Positions 11,305 through 23,017 of a stretch of DNA of 64,000 nt are shown one piece after another. Position 1 is the stretch's first letter; each line of letters begins with the position of its first letter. Made by a program: the position numbers and the translations under genes. Below the pieces are notes generated by a model. The model saw only the letters and a list, made by a program, of their open reading frames with translations, searched no databases and had not been told where the DNA came from. Source of the stretch: Leuctra nigra (taxonomy: Eukaryota; Arthropoda; Insecta; Plecoptera; Leuctridae); assembly GCA_934045905.1 (NCBI GenBank), contig OW203770.1, positions 3,038,001 through 3,102,000 of the forward strand, read 5' to 3'.

Positions 11305-12095
11305 AAAAGGCGGCCCCTACTTTTTTCTAAACGGCTTTACCGATTGTCTTCAAATTTTCACAGGTTATAGATAAAGAGCCCCCCGACGGCTGTCACCTTA
11401 TCGCGGTGGTGGGGTTTGTGTTGGCCAATGATCCATTGCAGCTACGCCGGCGAGCATATGCTCATGTGTAAGGGTTACCATTGGGGTTACTCATGCCGGA
11501 CAGATCAGTGGTGAGGCCCAGACCAAGAGCAGCCAGGGTCGGCCTAACCATGTCCTCCCTTGAATTTGCGGTCCCCTCGGGCCGGCCTCCCCCCTCGAGA
11601 TGGTGATCCCCCTGAAATCGGGTTCCACCGGCCCGAATCCTCACTCCCCCCGGTCCGTCCCCATTCCGGCCTGGCTTTCCCACCAGTGCTGGACTCCCCC
11701 GGATCGGGCCCGTTAGGTCGACCCCCTCCCCTTGCCCTCCAATTATGATCAACAAAGTTAAATATAACAAATAATGTGCGCAATATAACCTCGTCGTTGA
11801 CGCGCCATTAAACCAAACTAATCTTATCTAATCTAGATAAAGAGTAGATCTGTGTCTCAAGTGGCCCTAAAGTTTTATTTTTTGTTTAGTTATTTCAGGG
11901 CACAGGTGCCAAAAAGACTCATATATTGCCCATGTTAGCACTTCCTCAAAACGAGAAAAAACTTTTTTTATTATTTTTTGGATCACTATAGAGACACAGA
12001 TTTTTACACTTTATCTCTATGCTGCTAAATTTTGAAAACAATCGGTCAAGCCGTTAAGAAAAATGTAGGGGCCGCCTTTTTATGGTTTTTTGTGG
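11305..12095. mobile_element. TIR element carrying a retroposon
   Basis: Left CAAAAAGGCGGCCCCTAC and right GTAGGGGCCGCCTTTTT are inverted, and both ends continue into ACAATCGGT-type sequence. The retroposon at 11379-11833 is inserted inside. Confidence 0.7.
11379..11833 (+). mobile_element. Short retroposon with 11-bp target duplication (RTE-like)
   Basis: It is flanked by exact TAGATAAAGAG copies (11368-11378 and 11834-11844). It is GC-rich at the 5' end, and its 3' end CGCGCCATTAAACCAAAC plus short AATCT-like units resembles RTE-clade tails. No reverse transcriptase is encoded, so it is a non-autonomous or internally deleted copy. The short ORFs here are compositional. Confidence 0.6.
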
Positions 12096-13925
12096 TTTTC
12101 TATATTTGAATTAAAATAACTAACTTCACAGCAGTATATGCAACATGCAACATACGATTAAATGTCACAAATGCCACATACAACCCAGAGCTAATGCATT
12201 TTCATGCATTTCTAGGATTTTTTTTACATCGGAATCGAAATTTTCTGCGAGTACTGTCGACTCTTAAAATACCTCACGGAATGGATCCCATTGCTGTAGA
12301 TTCCCTCCTCATGTCTCTGGCAACGCCTGAAGTACCACATTCCTCCTAACAGTCCGCGACTATAGCAGCTGTCACCCAGCTAATGTGAATACAGCCAGAC
12401 ATTTGCATATGAAAGCGCAGCGGAGTTGAGCACGGCACGTCTATTCTCACAGCAGTTGACACATCAGCTAGATCATCCATCACAGTGACTGATGATCATC
12501 ACTGTCTTCATTGAGAGGATGTGTGGACCAAAGATATTGTCAAATATCAAAGAACATCGTGAGGATAGCAAAACATATCATAACTTTATCAAAAGTTTCT
12601 CTAGGAAAAAGTGAACTATGATGACACATTTCATATAATTAAAACTTTTTTTTTTAATAATTGAAGTGTGCTGAATAAGTGTTCGTCTCACAGACTTGTC
12701 AGCAAATAAAATAAGAAAATAGCAATTGCCAATTTTATTTTGAAATGGAAATAGGCCTAAACAGGTACAAAGTAAATGAAAGTCATATTCGGACATGTTA
12801 AGTTAGTAAAAGGCCTAACATCAACATCAATAGAATTACATTGGGGTTACTTTTGTCACTCCGACATTTCCATTGAAATCTCTCGCACTGTAAATATCAT
12901 AGCATTTTGTCTGTAAAAACTGGGTGAGTTGATTGAAACCCTGATAACGTAGACAGTAATGTTATTTGCGAGCAAAGTTCGAAAGTGTAAGTATTCGTTT
13001 TATTCAGACTTTAAAGATTCCTTGATGACTATTGAGTAGTTATTCTCTACATCCGATCAAAAAACAGTTTTAGCTATGAGGACACTCCTTACATAGTTGA
13101 GTTATTCAAGACGAATTATGAAGGACATTCGCTTAATCAATATTTTTACTTTCAGTCAATAGAAGTTGATTTTGCAATGATTTATTTATAAGAATTAACA
13201 AAAATCTCGTGTATAAATACCCATGTGAAAACTGCAAAATCCAGTGCTAGTGAATATAATTAGTATCTCGACATTTCGTTGGAATGATGAAGAAAGAGCG
13301 CATGTTTTGATGGCAAAATTGTGTCAGCTTTGTGTTGCATGTTACCTTTTATTAGAGTAAAGTTTGCTGTTCTTGGCTGCTCTTAGGATTTCCTTCAACA
13401 TAAGCTCTTGATTTGAGAATATTTAGGTGCAAGGAAGTAAAATCATCTTCAAAGTTATTTTGCCAAGTGAAAATGTTAGCATTTTGTTGTCACTACGCCT
13501 GAAACTTAATAATGTTTTGTTTGACTCTACTTTCAATATTTCAAGTTTTTAATTAATTCTACAAACAGAGTTCACCATTCACTAATTGAAGTAAGTTGAA
13601 TGAAAGTACCTAATGATTTCTGCTATAGTACTGCTATAGAAGTGTGAAATGATGACGTAATGTCAGGCAAGGCTCACTGTGACAGACGTGTGGGTGAATG
13701 AATAACAATTAATAACCACGTAACCTTGGTGTTTCACCTCCAACAGATGTGGAGCAAACCATTGGCTCATAGCTCAGAGCAGGTGTACTTTCAACCACAC
13801 ATTAATTATACACACGACCAAGGTGTTGCGATTGACATGGTCTACCTCAAATCCACTCAAATCCACTATTTAGGGGCAATGCAACACCGAAAACATTTTC
13901 TTAGGGTCGATTTTTCAATTCTTTG
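12096..13925. other. No gene recognised (1.8 kb)
   Basis: Long low-complexity AT-rich stretch; no ORF with a recognisable domain and no repeat ends found. Confidence 0.45.
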
Positions 13926-14312
13926 TGGGGACCGCTATGGAAACTGACGGATTGTGTCAAATTTTCCCAAAATACCTAAGTCTCCCCAAGGCTCATTATT
14001 TACTCCACTGTTATGCAACTTTGGGAGGTAGTTTTTATACCCATTTTCTCGTAATACTATTGAGAAAATTTAAGAAAAATTTAAAGGAAGAAAAGTTGTA
14101 TTTTTCACATATTTCATGAAAAAATACAAAAAAAATTTTTTTTGTTTCAAGTAGGTATTTCTTAAAATGTCTCGATAATATTACGAGAAAATGGGTATCA
14201 AAACTACCTCCCAAAGTTGCATAACAGGAGTAAATAATGAGCCTTGGGGAGACTTAGGTATTTTGGAAAAATTTGACACAATCCGTCAGTTTCCATAGCG
14301 GTCCCCAGGACT
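13926..14312. mobile_element. Palindromic MITE (GGGGACCGC family)
   Basis: Left GGGGACCGCTATGGAAACTG and right CAGTTTCCATAGCGGTCCCC are near-perfect inverted ends, and the palindrome extends well over 100 bp on each side. Confidence 0.8.
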
Positions 14313-14360
14313 ATTAAATTTCTGTGTTTCTATTAAATGAATCCACTATTTTTACATTAT

Positions 14361-14487
14361 TGTGTTTAACGTCGCACTGTTCTGCAGCGAGGCTAATAGC
14401 GACGGATGAATGATTATGATGATGATTGGGAGATGATGATGAAGAATAGGTAAGGTTGGACGCTGGGAAGGATGTGGTCGTGGCCTA
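14361..14487 (-). mobile_element. SINE fragment (body only)
   Basis: It contains AACGTCGCACTGTTCTGCAG and the GATGATTGGGAGATGATG block, then breaks off before the tRNA-like head. Confidence 0.7.
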
Positions 14488-14700
14488 AGAATATTTGAGT
14501 AAATGTTTTTTTGCCTTTTGTACAAGATACTTAATAAGGAAAAGTTTCCCCAATTCAATTTACGCTGTTCGCTAAAGACGATAACTTATCTTCTTCATAC
14601 AAGATTTTTGTAATAGTGTGTCAAAAATATCAAAATGTATCATCAATTCCGTAGTTGACTTCTCGATGATTTTCAGAGTCTGTGGAAAGAGTGCTCTAGG

Positions 14701-15007
14701 CAGGCGCGTAGGAAGGGGGGGGGGGAAATCTCTCCCCCCTCTGATTCAATTCCTCTCCCTATGTTCTTATACATTTATGTATCAAGAAAAAAATGTACTT
14801 AAAAAGTGTAAAAATCGCATAGAAATGCGCCAAATTGATGTCTGAAATTCAAAAAAAAATCCGGGGCTGTGCGCCCCGGACCCGCATTTTTTTGGGGCGC
14901 CCTCCCCCCAGACCCCCCATTGTTTTCGTAGGCACTACTATCTCCAGCTCAAGTTCTTTTACAATATTATTCCCCCGCCCCTTGCAAATTTGGTTCCTAC
15001 GCGCCTG
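14701..15007. mobile_element. hAT-like MITE (CAGGCGCGTAGG family), copy 2
   Basis: Ends are CAGGCGCGTAGGAA and TTCCTACGCGCCTG. A perfect 8-bp duplication GCTCTAGG lies at 14693-14700 and 15008-15015. This is the clearest boundary call for this family. Confidence 0.92.
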
Positions 15008-15254
15008 GCTCTAGGTAAAGAATAAATCCCAGCACGTTCTAAAAATGTTTATTCATGTCATGTCTTGCAATACGCTCCTGCATGTTCCATGTGGTACTGC
15101 TACAGTGTGTGTGGTTGCTTCTGATCTGCAGGTAGGTATAATGACAGCTCGGCCGGTAACGACATAATCAATGTAATTACATGCAACTGGTTGCTGAACA
15201 CAAGTGTGCTGCTGAACCATGGCGAGGTCACGTGATAGCGTGGGAGCAGGCATG

Positions 15255-15800
15255 GAGCGTGGCAGGAGACAGGTTAGAGCCCAGGGAGCGTGGCAGGAGA
15301 TAGATTAGAGCCCAGGGAGCGTGGCAGGAGACAGGTTAGAGCCCAGGGAGCGTGGCAGCAGCCAGGCTAGAGCCCAGGGAGCGTGGCAGGAGATAGGTTA
15401 GAACCCAGGGAGCGTGGCAGCAGCCAGGTTAAAACCCATGGAGCGTGGCAGCAGCCAGGCTAGAACCCAGGGAGCGTGGCAGGAGACAGGTTAGAGCCCA
15501 GGGAGCGTGGCAGGAGCCAGTCTAGAACCCAGGGAGCGTGGCAGGAGACAGGTTAGAGCCCAGGGAGCGTGGCAGGAGACAGGTTAGAACCCAGGGAGCG
15601 TGGCAGGAGACAGGCAAGAACCCAGGGAGCGTGGCAGGAGCCAGGTTAGAACCCAGGGAGCGTGGCAGGAGACAGGTTAGAGCCCAGGGAGCGTGGCAGG
15701 AGACAGGTTAGAACCCATGGAGCATGGCAGGAGACAGGCTAGAGCCCAGGGAGCGTGGCAGCAGCCAGGCTAGAGCCCAGGGAGCGTGGCAGGAGCAGAC
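15255..15800 (+). repeat. 31-bp minisatellite, about 18 copies
   Basis: The unit GGAGCGTGGCAGGAGACAGG plus GTTAGAGCCCA is repeated in tandem with GAGACAGG/GCAGCCAGG alternation. The ORFs on both strands are products of the repeat. Confidence 0.92.
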
Positions 15801-15850
15801 CCGGGATTCAAACCAGGGGAACAGGGGTGGTACACTAGCGCTCGGACGTT
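15799..15850 (-). other. tRNA-like promoter remnant
   Basis: On the minus strand GGTTTGAATCCC resembles a B-box directly next to the minisatellite. This may be a SINE head from which the minisatellite grew; weak. Confidence 0.3.
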
Positions 15851-15898
15851 TGAAAAAATTGAGAGAGAAAAATTGTTTCATTTGTGGGTGTAACTTTG

Positions 15899-17028
15899 AT
15901 CCCAGAAAAAACACTCCGTGTAAAAATACCAGCCAAGTCTCTTTAACTATAAAAAAAAATAGAAGAAATCTAAAAATTCAGCACTGAAAAGGAGTGATAT
16001 CAAAAAAGGAGCCAAGTCAACGAATTTTCCAAATATTTAATCGTACCATTGAAATAAAAATATCAACCACCGAGAAATACTTAAAAAAAGGACTTGGCGC
16101 ATCGTTTTTTTAAAGACACTTTTCTATCCTAAAAGTATAGGAAGAACTCTACAAGTATATTTTCCTGAGTATATCACATTCATTATCGACGAATCATACT
16201 ACGTTTTAATATAACTAGTACTCTTACCTACTGGCAGTTTTGGTATTTTGTCAATATTCAGAGGAAATAAACGGATAAACGAATAACGAATAAACGGAAG
16301 CGGCCTAGTCTATTCGTTATTGCCACTATTTCTAGGGTCATATTAATCAATCATACTTCTCAATATCGTGACTGAGGGAAATAGCGAAAGCGCTCATTAC
16401 AAGAAGGCCGTCAATGAGATTTGTATAAGTGACTAGTGCACTGAGCCATGCTGCTCAAATAATTACTGACTAGATTTTTATCTAAAGTAATACGTTATGT
16501 AATTTATGAATTTTTTTGGTATAAAATGTTAATTAATAGCAATTAATTACACGGCGAGAAGGTTCCAAGTATAATGCTGTAGTAGGTATGTTGATGTACC
16601 CACAAAACTATAGGTACCTACCAATCACAAACACAACTGTTCTGTATTTATTGCTTGTAAGACAATGCTATGTTTCTTTGCGTACTTATATTTAAATTTA
16701 AAATATTTTACAGAATGTTCAATATTTAATTTGAAAGTTTTGTCCCAATTTTTCTAGGCATTTCTGAACTACGTAGTATGTGAGTGGCATAAGCTTAAGA
16801 ATAGAAAAATGTCTTTAAAAAAACGATGCGCCAAGTCCTTTTTTTAAGTATTTCTCGGGGGTTGATATTTTTATTTAAATGGTACGATTAAAATTTGGAA
16901 AATTCGTTGACTTGGCTCCTTTTTTGATATCACTCCATTTCAGTGCTGAATTTTTAGATTTCTTCTATTTTTTTTTATAGTTAAAGAGACTTGGCTGGTA
17001 TTTTTACACGGAGTGTTTTTTCTGGGAT
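15899..17028. mobile_element. Long-TIR element (ACACTCCGTGTAAAAA family)
   Basis: Terminal inverted repeats of roughly 230 bp begin ATCCCAGAAAAAACACTCCG and end in its complement. A central unique part of about 650 bp holds no transposase ORF. Related but shorter copies are at 53033-53397 and 57880-58290. Confidence 0.85.
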
Positions 17029-17084
17029 ATCACTTCTTTTGTTAGTTTATTCATACAGCTTGTAGCACATGTCCGAGCAGGGAC

Positions 17085-18262
17085 TAATTTCTTTAAAAAA
17101 ATACGCCTCAACCGATTTGGTTACTATGAAAAGTTGCGTTTGGTATAAGATGAAAATGATTATCCAAGAAGAATAGCTTAAGTTTCGTTATAATCGATCC
17201 AGCCGTTTTCGATACATGACGTCACTTCCGGTTTTGAAATAGCGGCCGAATTCCGGTATAGGTAATAAGAAAACAATCTAGTTTTATCTAGTTGATACCT
17301 TCATGAACGACCATCTGAATTCCTAATCCCTATATTTCCGTAAAATCGGTCATGCCGTTTGTAATATATGACGTCACTTCCGGTTTCATTTAGTGGTTCC
17401 TGCCGCCATTTCCGGTACCATTAATTTATTTATTCATTTTTCACAATTGATTTTTCAAATAAATAGCAGAATGAATACGCAGGAGCTAGTTCAGTTGCAA
17501 TCGGTACAGGCGTTTTAGATATATGACGTCACTTCCGGTTTCAGGAATGGCGGCCGAGAACACTGCTACCTTGAATATATAAATTGTATTGTCTATGTTA
17601 CAATGTAAGTTAATTATGTACGTATTTTAAGTATAATTTGTTGAAATAAGTTAAATATTGCGTATTTATGACGTCACTTCCGGTTTAGAAAATAAGAAAA
17701 TAATATTTTTTTTATTGATACTTCATAAAGATGACCATCTAAATCGAATGGCGCTAATTTCGTTCTAATCGGTCCAGACGTTTTTGAGTTATGACGTCAC
17801 TTCCGGTTTAAAAATGGCGGCACAAAAAATCACAAGAGGCAAGGTATCATCAGACGCCAAAAGTGCATATGTGGTAAAAGTTTCAGGTCGATCGGTTTAG
17901 CCGTTTAGGCTGTGGCGCTGTCAACAGGGTTTCCTGATATCATCATCATCATCATCTTCAGAATCAGAAAGTGGTGTAATTTCACTGTTTTCTCGGTCCT
18001 CTAGCGCGCAAATGGCATAACCTATTGTTCCCAAATTTGGTATATGTAGTGGGGTGGGCCATAGCTCGAAATTAAGACATTTCACAACAATGTGAGATTT
18101 TCCAATTTTAAGATCCAGTAGGCCGAAAATGCCATGTTGTTGCTTACAGTAAAAGTGTTTGGTCTGCTCCTCAGTTTATTAGGCATTTACGGTATGTTGA
18201 GTGACTGTGAGTGTATAGTACGACTTGGCTGGGTGGAGCGACCGCTCCACTAGATAGGATGT
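17085..18262. mobile_element. Reiterated element with five CRE-ETS modules and terminal hairpin
   Basis: About 120-155 bp apart, the block TGACGTCACTTCCGG occurs at 17217, 17369, 17524, 17669 and 17792, each preceded by a variant of AATCGGTCCAGCCGTTT. The right end has GTGGAGCGACCGCTCCAC. The last 95 bp recur inverted at 63628-63712 in an intron of the Ig gene. No ORF found. Confidence 0.65.
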
Positions 18263-18312
18263 TCACATGATCAGTTTGATTGTATATTCTAGCACTTTTT
18301 CATTTTTGGTTA

Positions 18313-18597
18313 TTTTTTTTGTCTGGGCTTAACGTCGCACTGTTCTGCAGCGAGGCTAATGGCGACGGATGAATGATTATGATGATGATTGGGAGATGAT
18401 GGTGAAGAGTGGGTAAGGATGGAAGGTGGGAAGGAGGCGGTCGTGGCCTATTAGTAGGGTACCTTCCCAGCATTTGCCTGTCGACTGAGGGAAAACCACG
18501 AAAAAACCCCAGTCAGGAAGGACGGCCGAGGGGAATCGAACCCGGGCCTCCGGAATACAAGCTCAGAGCGTTAACCACTCACCCAACCTGTTCCGTC
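18313..18597 (-). mobile_element. tRNA-derived SINE, full length
   Basis: Same family as 5151-5433, with a good B-box (GGTTCGATTCCC on the minus strand) and A-box. A long T run directly after it belongs to the flank. Confidence 0.88.
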
Positions 18598-18679
18598 TTT
18601 TTTTTTTTTTTTTTTTTTTGCTTATTGCATCGTTAATAAGGCGCCAGTTATTCAACAAAACCGCGCAAAACTATGAAAT

Positions 18680-18980
18680 TTGCGATACGATTGGAGACCA
18701 AACCCGTTAACCAATTGATCTCAAATTTTATTCATGATTAGATGAAAGACAAACTTAGGGTTATCACTTGGCACATTTTTGAAATTTAATTTTATACGGC
18801 CCCCAGGAAGACAAGAATATAGCTCATTTTTCACCAAAAATCCACTAATTATTACTAATTAACGAAACAAAAAATTCAAAATGTACCAAGGGATAACCCT
18901 AAGTTTGTCTTTTATCTAATCACGATTAAAATTTCAAATAATTTGGTCCACCCATTTTGTCTCCAATCGTATCCAAAAAA
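18680..18980. repeat. Palindromic element
   Basis: Arms ACAAACTTAGGGTTATCAC and GATAACCCTAAGTTTGTC are inverted around about 100 bp, with GATACGATTGGAGAC outside. Confidence 0.65.
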
Positions 18981-19011
18981 GTGTCTGCAACAAGCGGCAT
19001 AAACGGCAGCT

Positions 19012-19112
19012 AGTCTAATGGCGACGGATGAATGATTATGATGATGATTGGGAGATGATGGTGAAGAGTAGGTAAGGATGGAAGATGGGAAGGATGCGGT
19101 CGTGGCCTATTA
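19012..19112 (-). mobile_element. SINE fragment
   Basis: Body segment CTAATGGCGACGGATGAATG to GGTCGTGGCCTATTA only. Confidence 0.65.
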
Positions 19113-19393
19113 TTCGGCTTAGGAAAACCACGAAACTAAAAAATACGAATATTGCATTGAAATGATTCTTTATGGCAGCAAAAATTAAGGAAATCATAGG
19201 TAACATATAGAGCCAGTTTTTCAATAATCTGCTAACTTTTAATATGTTGATTTAGGACTTCATTTTCATGGCCTTGAATGTAAACAAAGTATTGAAAACT
19301 GACCCTTATATAATTTATACTAAAATATTTGAAAAAACCCGAAAACTTAATTTGTTATAATCACTGAATATGACATTATTTAATTTTCCATAT

Positions 19394-19612
19394 GTACACT
19401 CGGCCAAACAAAACTTGAACGTTGACCAAATTTGAATGACTGCTGGTCATGTCCCATAACCAATCAAAGCTTGTTATTATCATTGAAATGTGAGGTCACC
19501 TACTAGATTGAGACAATGAGATCGCTTAGACTGACTTCTGATGGTGCGATCTTACATTTATCAGCCTATCAGATTTATTGAACGTTCAAGTTTTGTTTGG
19601 CCAAGTGTACGT
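19394..19612. mobile_element. Mariner-like MITE, copy 1
   Basis: Ends TACACTCGGCCAAACAAAAC and GTTTTGTTTGGCCAAGTGTA are inverted. A relative sits at 55735-55941 in intron 1 of the Ig gene. Confidence 0.8.
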
Positions 19613-20090
19613 AACCCTGGTGAATATAATGTCAACACACTTCAATCTGGTTAACCAAGTCTATTGCCCCTAAACAACAAACAAACAAACAAACAAACAC
19701 ACTCGAGGATCCGAAGCCGCATGAAATGTGTGATTTAATTATGCAAATGGCGGCTGAAGTGATTCTGAAGAAGTGCCAGCTGGTTCTTAAAGCCACGCTA
19801 ATTCCGCCTAAACCGAGTCAATTAGACTTGAGTGTTTGCGCGGGGCTTTTTCACGTCATTCGCTGCACTTAACTGCACCTGAAATTAACAAAAAGTAAAT
19901 ACAGGAACACTCTCTGTAGTAATAGGAGTGAAGGGGGGAAAAAGTTAAACATGCAAATATTTCTACATTAAATTATTTTACAAATGTTACTTTTTTTTAA
20001 AAGAAATGTGAACTTAATTTTATACTCATGATCGTAAAAGTACGCAAGAAAACTTTCTAGAAGTTTGTGCTCTGGAAGGGAGTAAAATGG
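19613..20090. other. No gene recognised; (AAAC)n at 19673-19700
   Basis: Short AAAC microsatellite, otherwise unremarkable. Confidence 0.5.
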
Positions 20091-20770
20091 CTTAACAATT
20101 GAAACAATACATACGTGACATCATCTCATTGTTGCGCGGCCATCTTGGTGATACTTGTCAGAACGGCTGTTAATCTGTTTTTCAGTATTTTTTATATTAT
20201 TTATGGTTACCTGCGCAATGGGCTTCCAAACTCCAAGCTAGAATAGAGCGCGCCACGGACGATCACCTGGTAGCTATGGCAACAGTCAAATGTTTGTTGA
20301 CAGGTAGCTAGATTTGTCTGAATTGAAAACAAAGGAAGTTGTTTAACATAAAGTGATATTCCATTTTAAAAAGTAAGTAATTGAATCTACATTTAAGTAG
20401 TAAGCTATATATTACATTTTAAATCAATTACCTTCACTCCGAACACAACAGTTTGGCATTATATTTCAAATGCAAGAAGTTATAAGTGAGCTGTCATCTA
20501 GCTGTCATTTTGTACAGACGCATACGCGGAAGGAAAAAAGAACAATTCTCCCTAGCGCTCCTAGTGAGAGCAAATGGAATGGCAACGTGGAAGCCCATAG
20601 TAGGCAGCAGAAGAAGTTCTTATAGGTATAAAACAAACTATCTCTTCAACTATAACCGATAATAATTAGTTTAAATCGACTTGACAACTGTCTGTCACCT
20701 TAATGGCCGAAAATATACTGTTTTACTTTGTTGATGTTAAACAAAAGACGCTCGTGCAAACTATGACTAC
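20090..20770. repeat. Dispersed repeat, degenerate
   Basis: It shares GACATCATCTCATTGTTGC and the following context with the inverted pair at 30670-31010 and 36345-36670. Boundaries are unclear. Confidence 0.4.
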
Positions 20771-21340
20771 ACTTCATTACACCTTCTTTCTTGTTTAATA
20801 AATTGTTTTTTAGTTCGACAACATATTATTTTATTTTACTTAGATAATTTCAAAGATCACAATAACTTCATTACAATTTCCATCCCATCCCATTCTACGA
20901 ACTTCGCATCTCAACAATGAAAAACTTTTAAAACAAACAATAATTTCACTGCTTCCTAGAAGTCATGGCTGTTACATTTGTGGACAGGCTCTTCCATGAA
21001 TCAACCATTCCCCACAGGGTCTGTACCATCTCACATTCTTGGATTTAGTAAATTAAATTTTGAGAACTAATAGGTAAGTGTAAAATATGGGGCTCTTGCC
21101 AGACTAATGTAAACTGCCAATTGGTATGAACATGATAACATTGTTGATCAACACAGAAATAATACAAAACTCCCGGTGGTGGACTGGCCCTGTACGTTAT
21201 CTTGCAATCTTTCCGGAAGTAATATTATTCTGGTAAAAACATCTCAAATGAGACAGAAACAATGTAAATCTAAATTAGAATGTAGGTTTCTGTGGAAAAC
21301 TTCCATGGAGTCAGGATGATAGGAACGGATGTGCGTTGTG
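20771..21340. other. No gene recognised
   Basis: AT-rich, no repeat ends, no convincing ORF. Confidence 0.45.
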
Positions 21341-21350
21341 AAAAATATCC

Positions 21351-21422
21351 GACCGAACCGGGGCTCAAACCCGGGACCTCTCACTTGCCGGGCGAGAGCT
21401 CTACCAACTGAGCTACCCGATC
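21351..21422 (-). tRNA. tRNA-Ala(GGC)-like sequence, probably a SINE head
   Basis: On the minus strand a 72-nt cloverleaf can be drawn: D-arm GCTCAGTTGGTAGAGC, anticodon stem CTCGC/GTGAG with loop CCGGCAA (anticodon GGC), and T-arm CCGGG-TTTGAGC-CCCGG. The acceptor stem pairs only with several G-U wobbles, and position 33 is C instead of U. Those defects favour a tRNA-derived retroposon over a working gene. Confidence 0.5.
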
Positions 21423-21586
21423 GGACGGACGGACATTAGACACAACACACTGATGAGGGTTAGAGATCTCCGAGGAGAATGGAATGAAGGTAGAGAATGC
21501 TCACTACGAACTGTCATACCCATGGTGACGATGTTGTCACCATGTCTCTTTGCACTTGCGTGCGCAACCCTCTTTTACTCGACACA

Positions 21587-21613
21587 TGTAAATGTAAATG
21601 TAAATGTAAATGT
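21587..21613. repeat. (TGTAAA)n microsatellite
   Basis: Four to five tandem hexamers on the flank of the tRNA-like element. Confidence 0.8.
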
Positions 21614-21804
21614 CAAGTCAAAATACTCTTGGTATACGAAGTAGGCTATTGTCCTCATCGATGCCTTTCTCAATTGCCCTTCTATGAAATTAAATCTAAA
21701 AGAAGATAATTTATGTAATACAAAATATTGTATCAGGATCACGTATATGATACGAAAAAGTTTAATAGTTTTGGTCAATTCTTCTTCCAATTGTATAGTC
21801 TAAA

Positions 21805-22337
21805 TAAGGGGCTTTTTAAAAAGTATGCCACCCAAAATAGGCCACTTTTTTACCCCCCTACATCCCTAGTCACAAGTTGGCACATATTTTACACCCCCGC
21901 CTCCCCTAAAAAGTATGACACATCTGCAGACCCCCCCCCCCCCCCCCAAACGAAAACCCAAAATTCATATTTTCACTATAGTTATTTGATTTATTGCAAA
22001 GAAAAAATACATTGCAAGAATGAGAAACCCGAAATCTTTTATTGACTTATTGCAAAATATTACATTCAAAGAATGAGAAAACATAAAAATTGTTAGAATT
22101 ATATTACTACCTACTTATAATATTTGTAATATTATCCTAAAGAGAGGGAAAATTCAAATCTCAGTTGAGAAAAATAAAAGTGATATTTCGTTTTGCTGAA
22201 ACGTAGGCACAAATAATCACAAAATATACAACAAACTGTGACATCACACTTGTCCACCCTCCCCCTGTCACAGATTGTCACAGTATAACAGACACCCCCT
22301 ACCCCCTGAGGCATGACATACTTTATGAAAAGCCCCT
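21805..22337. mobile_element. TIR element (AGGGGCTTTT family), intact
   Basis: Ends GGGGCTTTTTAAAAAGTATG and CATACTTTATGAAAAGCCCC are inverted. The C-rich run at 21930-21947 and the body match the copy at 42687-44135, which a Helitron has split. This copy preserves the empty target at about 22096-22112. Confidence 0.8.
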
Positions 22338-22461
22338 AAAGACTGATGCCAGAAAAATTCTTGCATCACCTAATTTTGATTTTTTTTATGCACTAGATAT
22401 TCTTGCATTTTCTCTTGTCCACTTTCACTTGCATCTGCGGACATTGGACAACACATTGTTC

Positions 22462-22864
22462 TTAAGAGACAAACGGAAGCGAACGGGAATCGCACGGTTC
22501 GTCAGAGCGTTTTTTTGAAATTGTGTCTTCCCAATTAATAATTTTAAAAAATCAGATAGTAACGACCCATAACAGCTTAATAGACTAAATAATGCCGCAC
22601 ACTGGAGTTCATTATGACCTCTGGTGCGACCTCAAAATGTTAAATACGATTATTTTCGTTTATTTTATTAAAAATATCGTATTTAACACTTTGAGGTCTC
22701 ACCTGAGGTCATAATGAACTCCAATGTGCGGCATTATTTATTCTATTGGGCTGTAATGGGTCGTTACTATCTGATTTTTTAAAATTATTAAGTGGGAAGA
22801 CACAATTTCAAAAAAACGCTCTGACGAACCGTGCGATTCCCGTTCGCTTCCGTTTGCCTCTTAA
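22462..22864. mobile_element. Palindromic TTAA MITE, copy 2
   Basis: TTAA at both ends (22462-22465 and 22861-22864) with GAGACAAACGG and CGTTTGCCTC inside. Almost fully palindromic. Confidence 0.88.
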
Positions 22865-23017
22865 ACTGGTCAACTGGATGATCCACTGCTGGACATCAAC
22901 ATGTCATTTCACTCACAAAGACCAGAGGCTTCTGGGAATACCGAACTACCATGAGCCAATGTTCGAGAACGCTCAGACGAGACCGCATTACACTAGGCGT
23001 AATACCAGTGTGAGTTT

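Noticed and set aside
15724..15987. ORF MAGDRLEPRERGSSQARAQG
   Set aside because: Encoded by the 31-bp minisatellite and then running into a transposon end.
21351..21422. Functional tRNA-Ala gene
   Set aside because: Weak acceptor stem with several G-U pairs and C at position 33; listed as tRNA-like instead.
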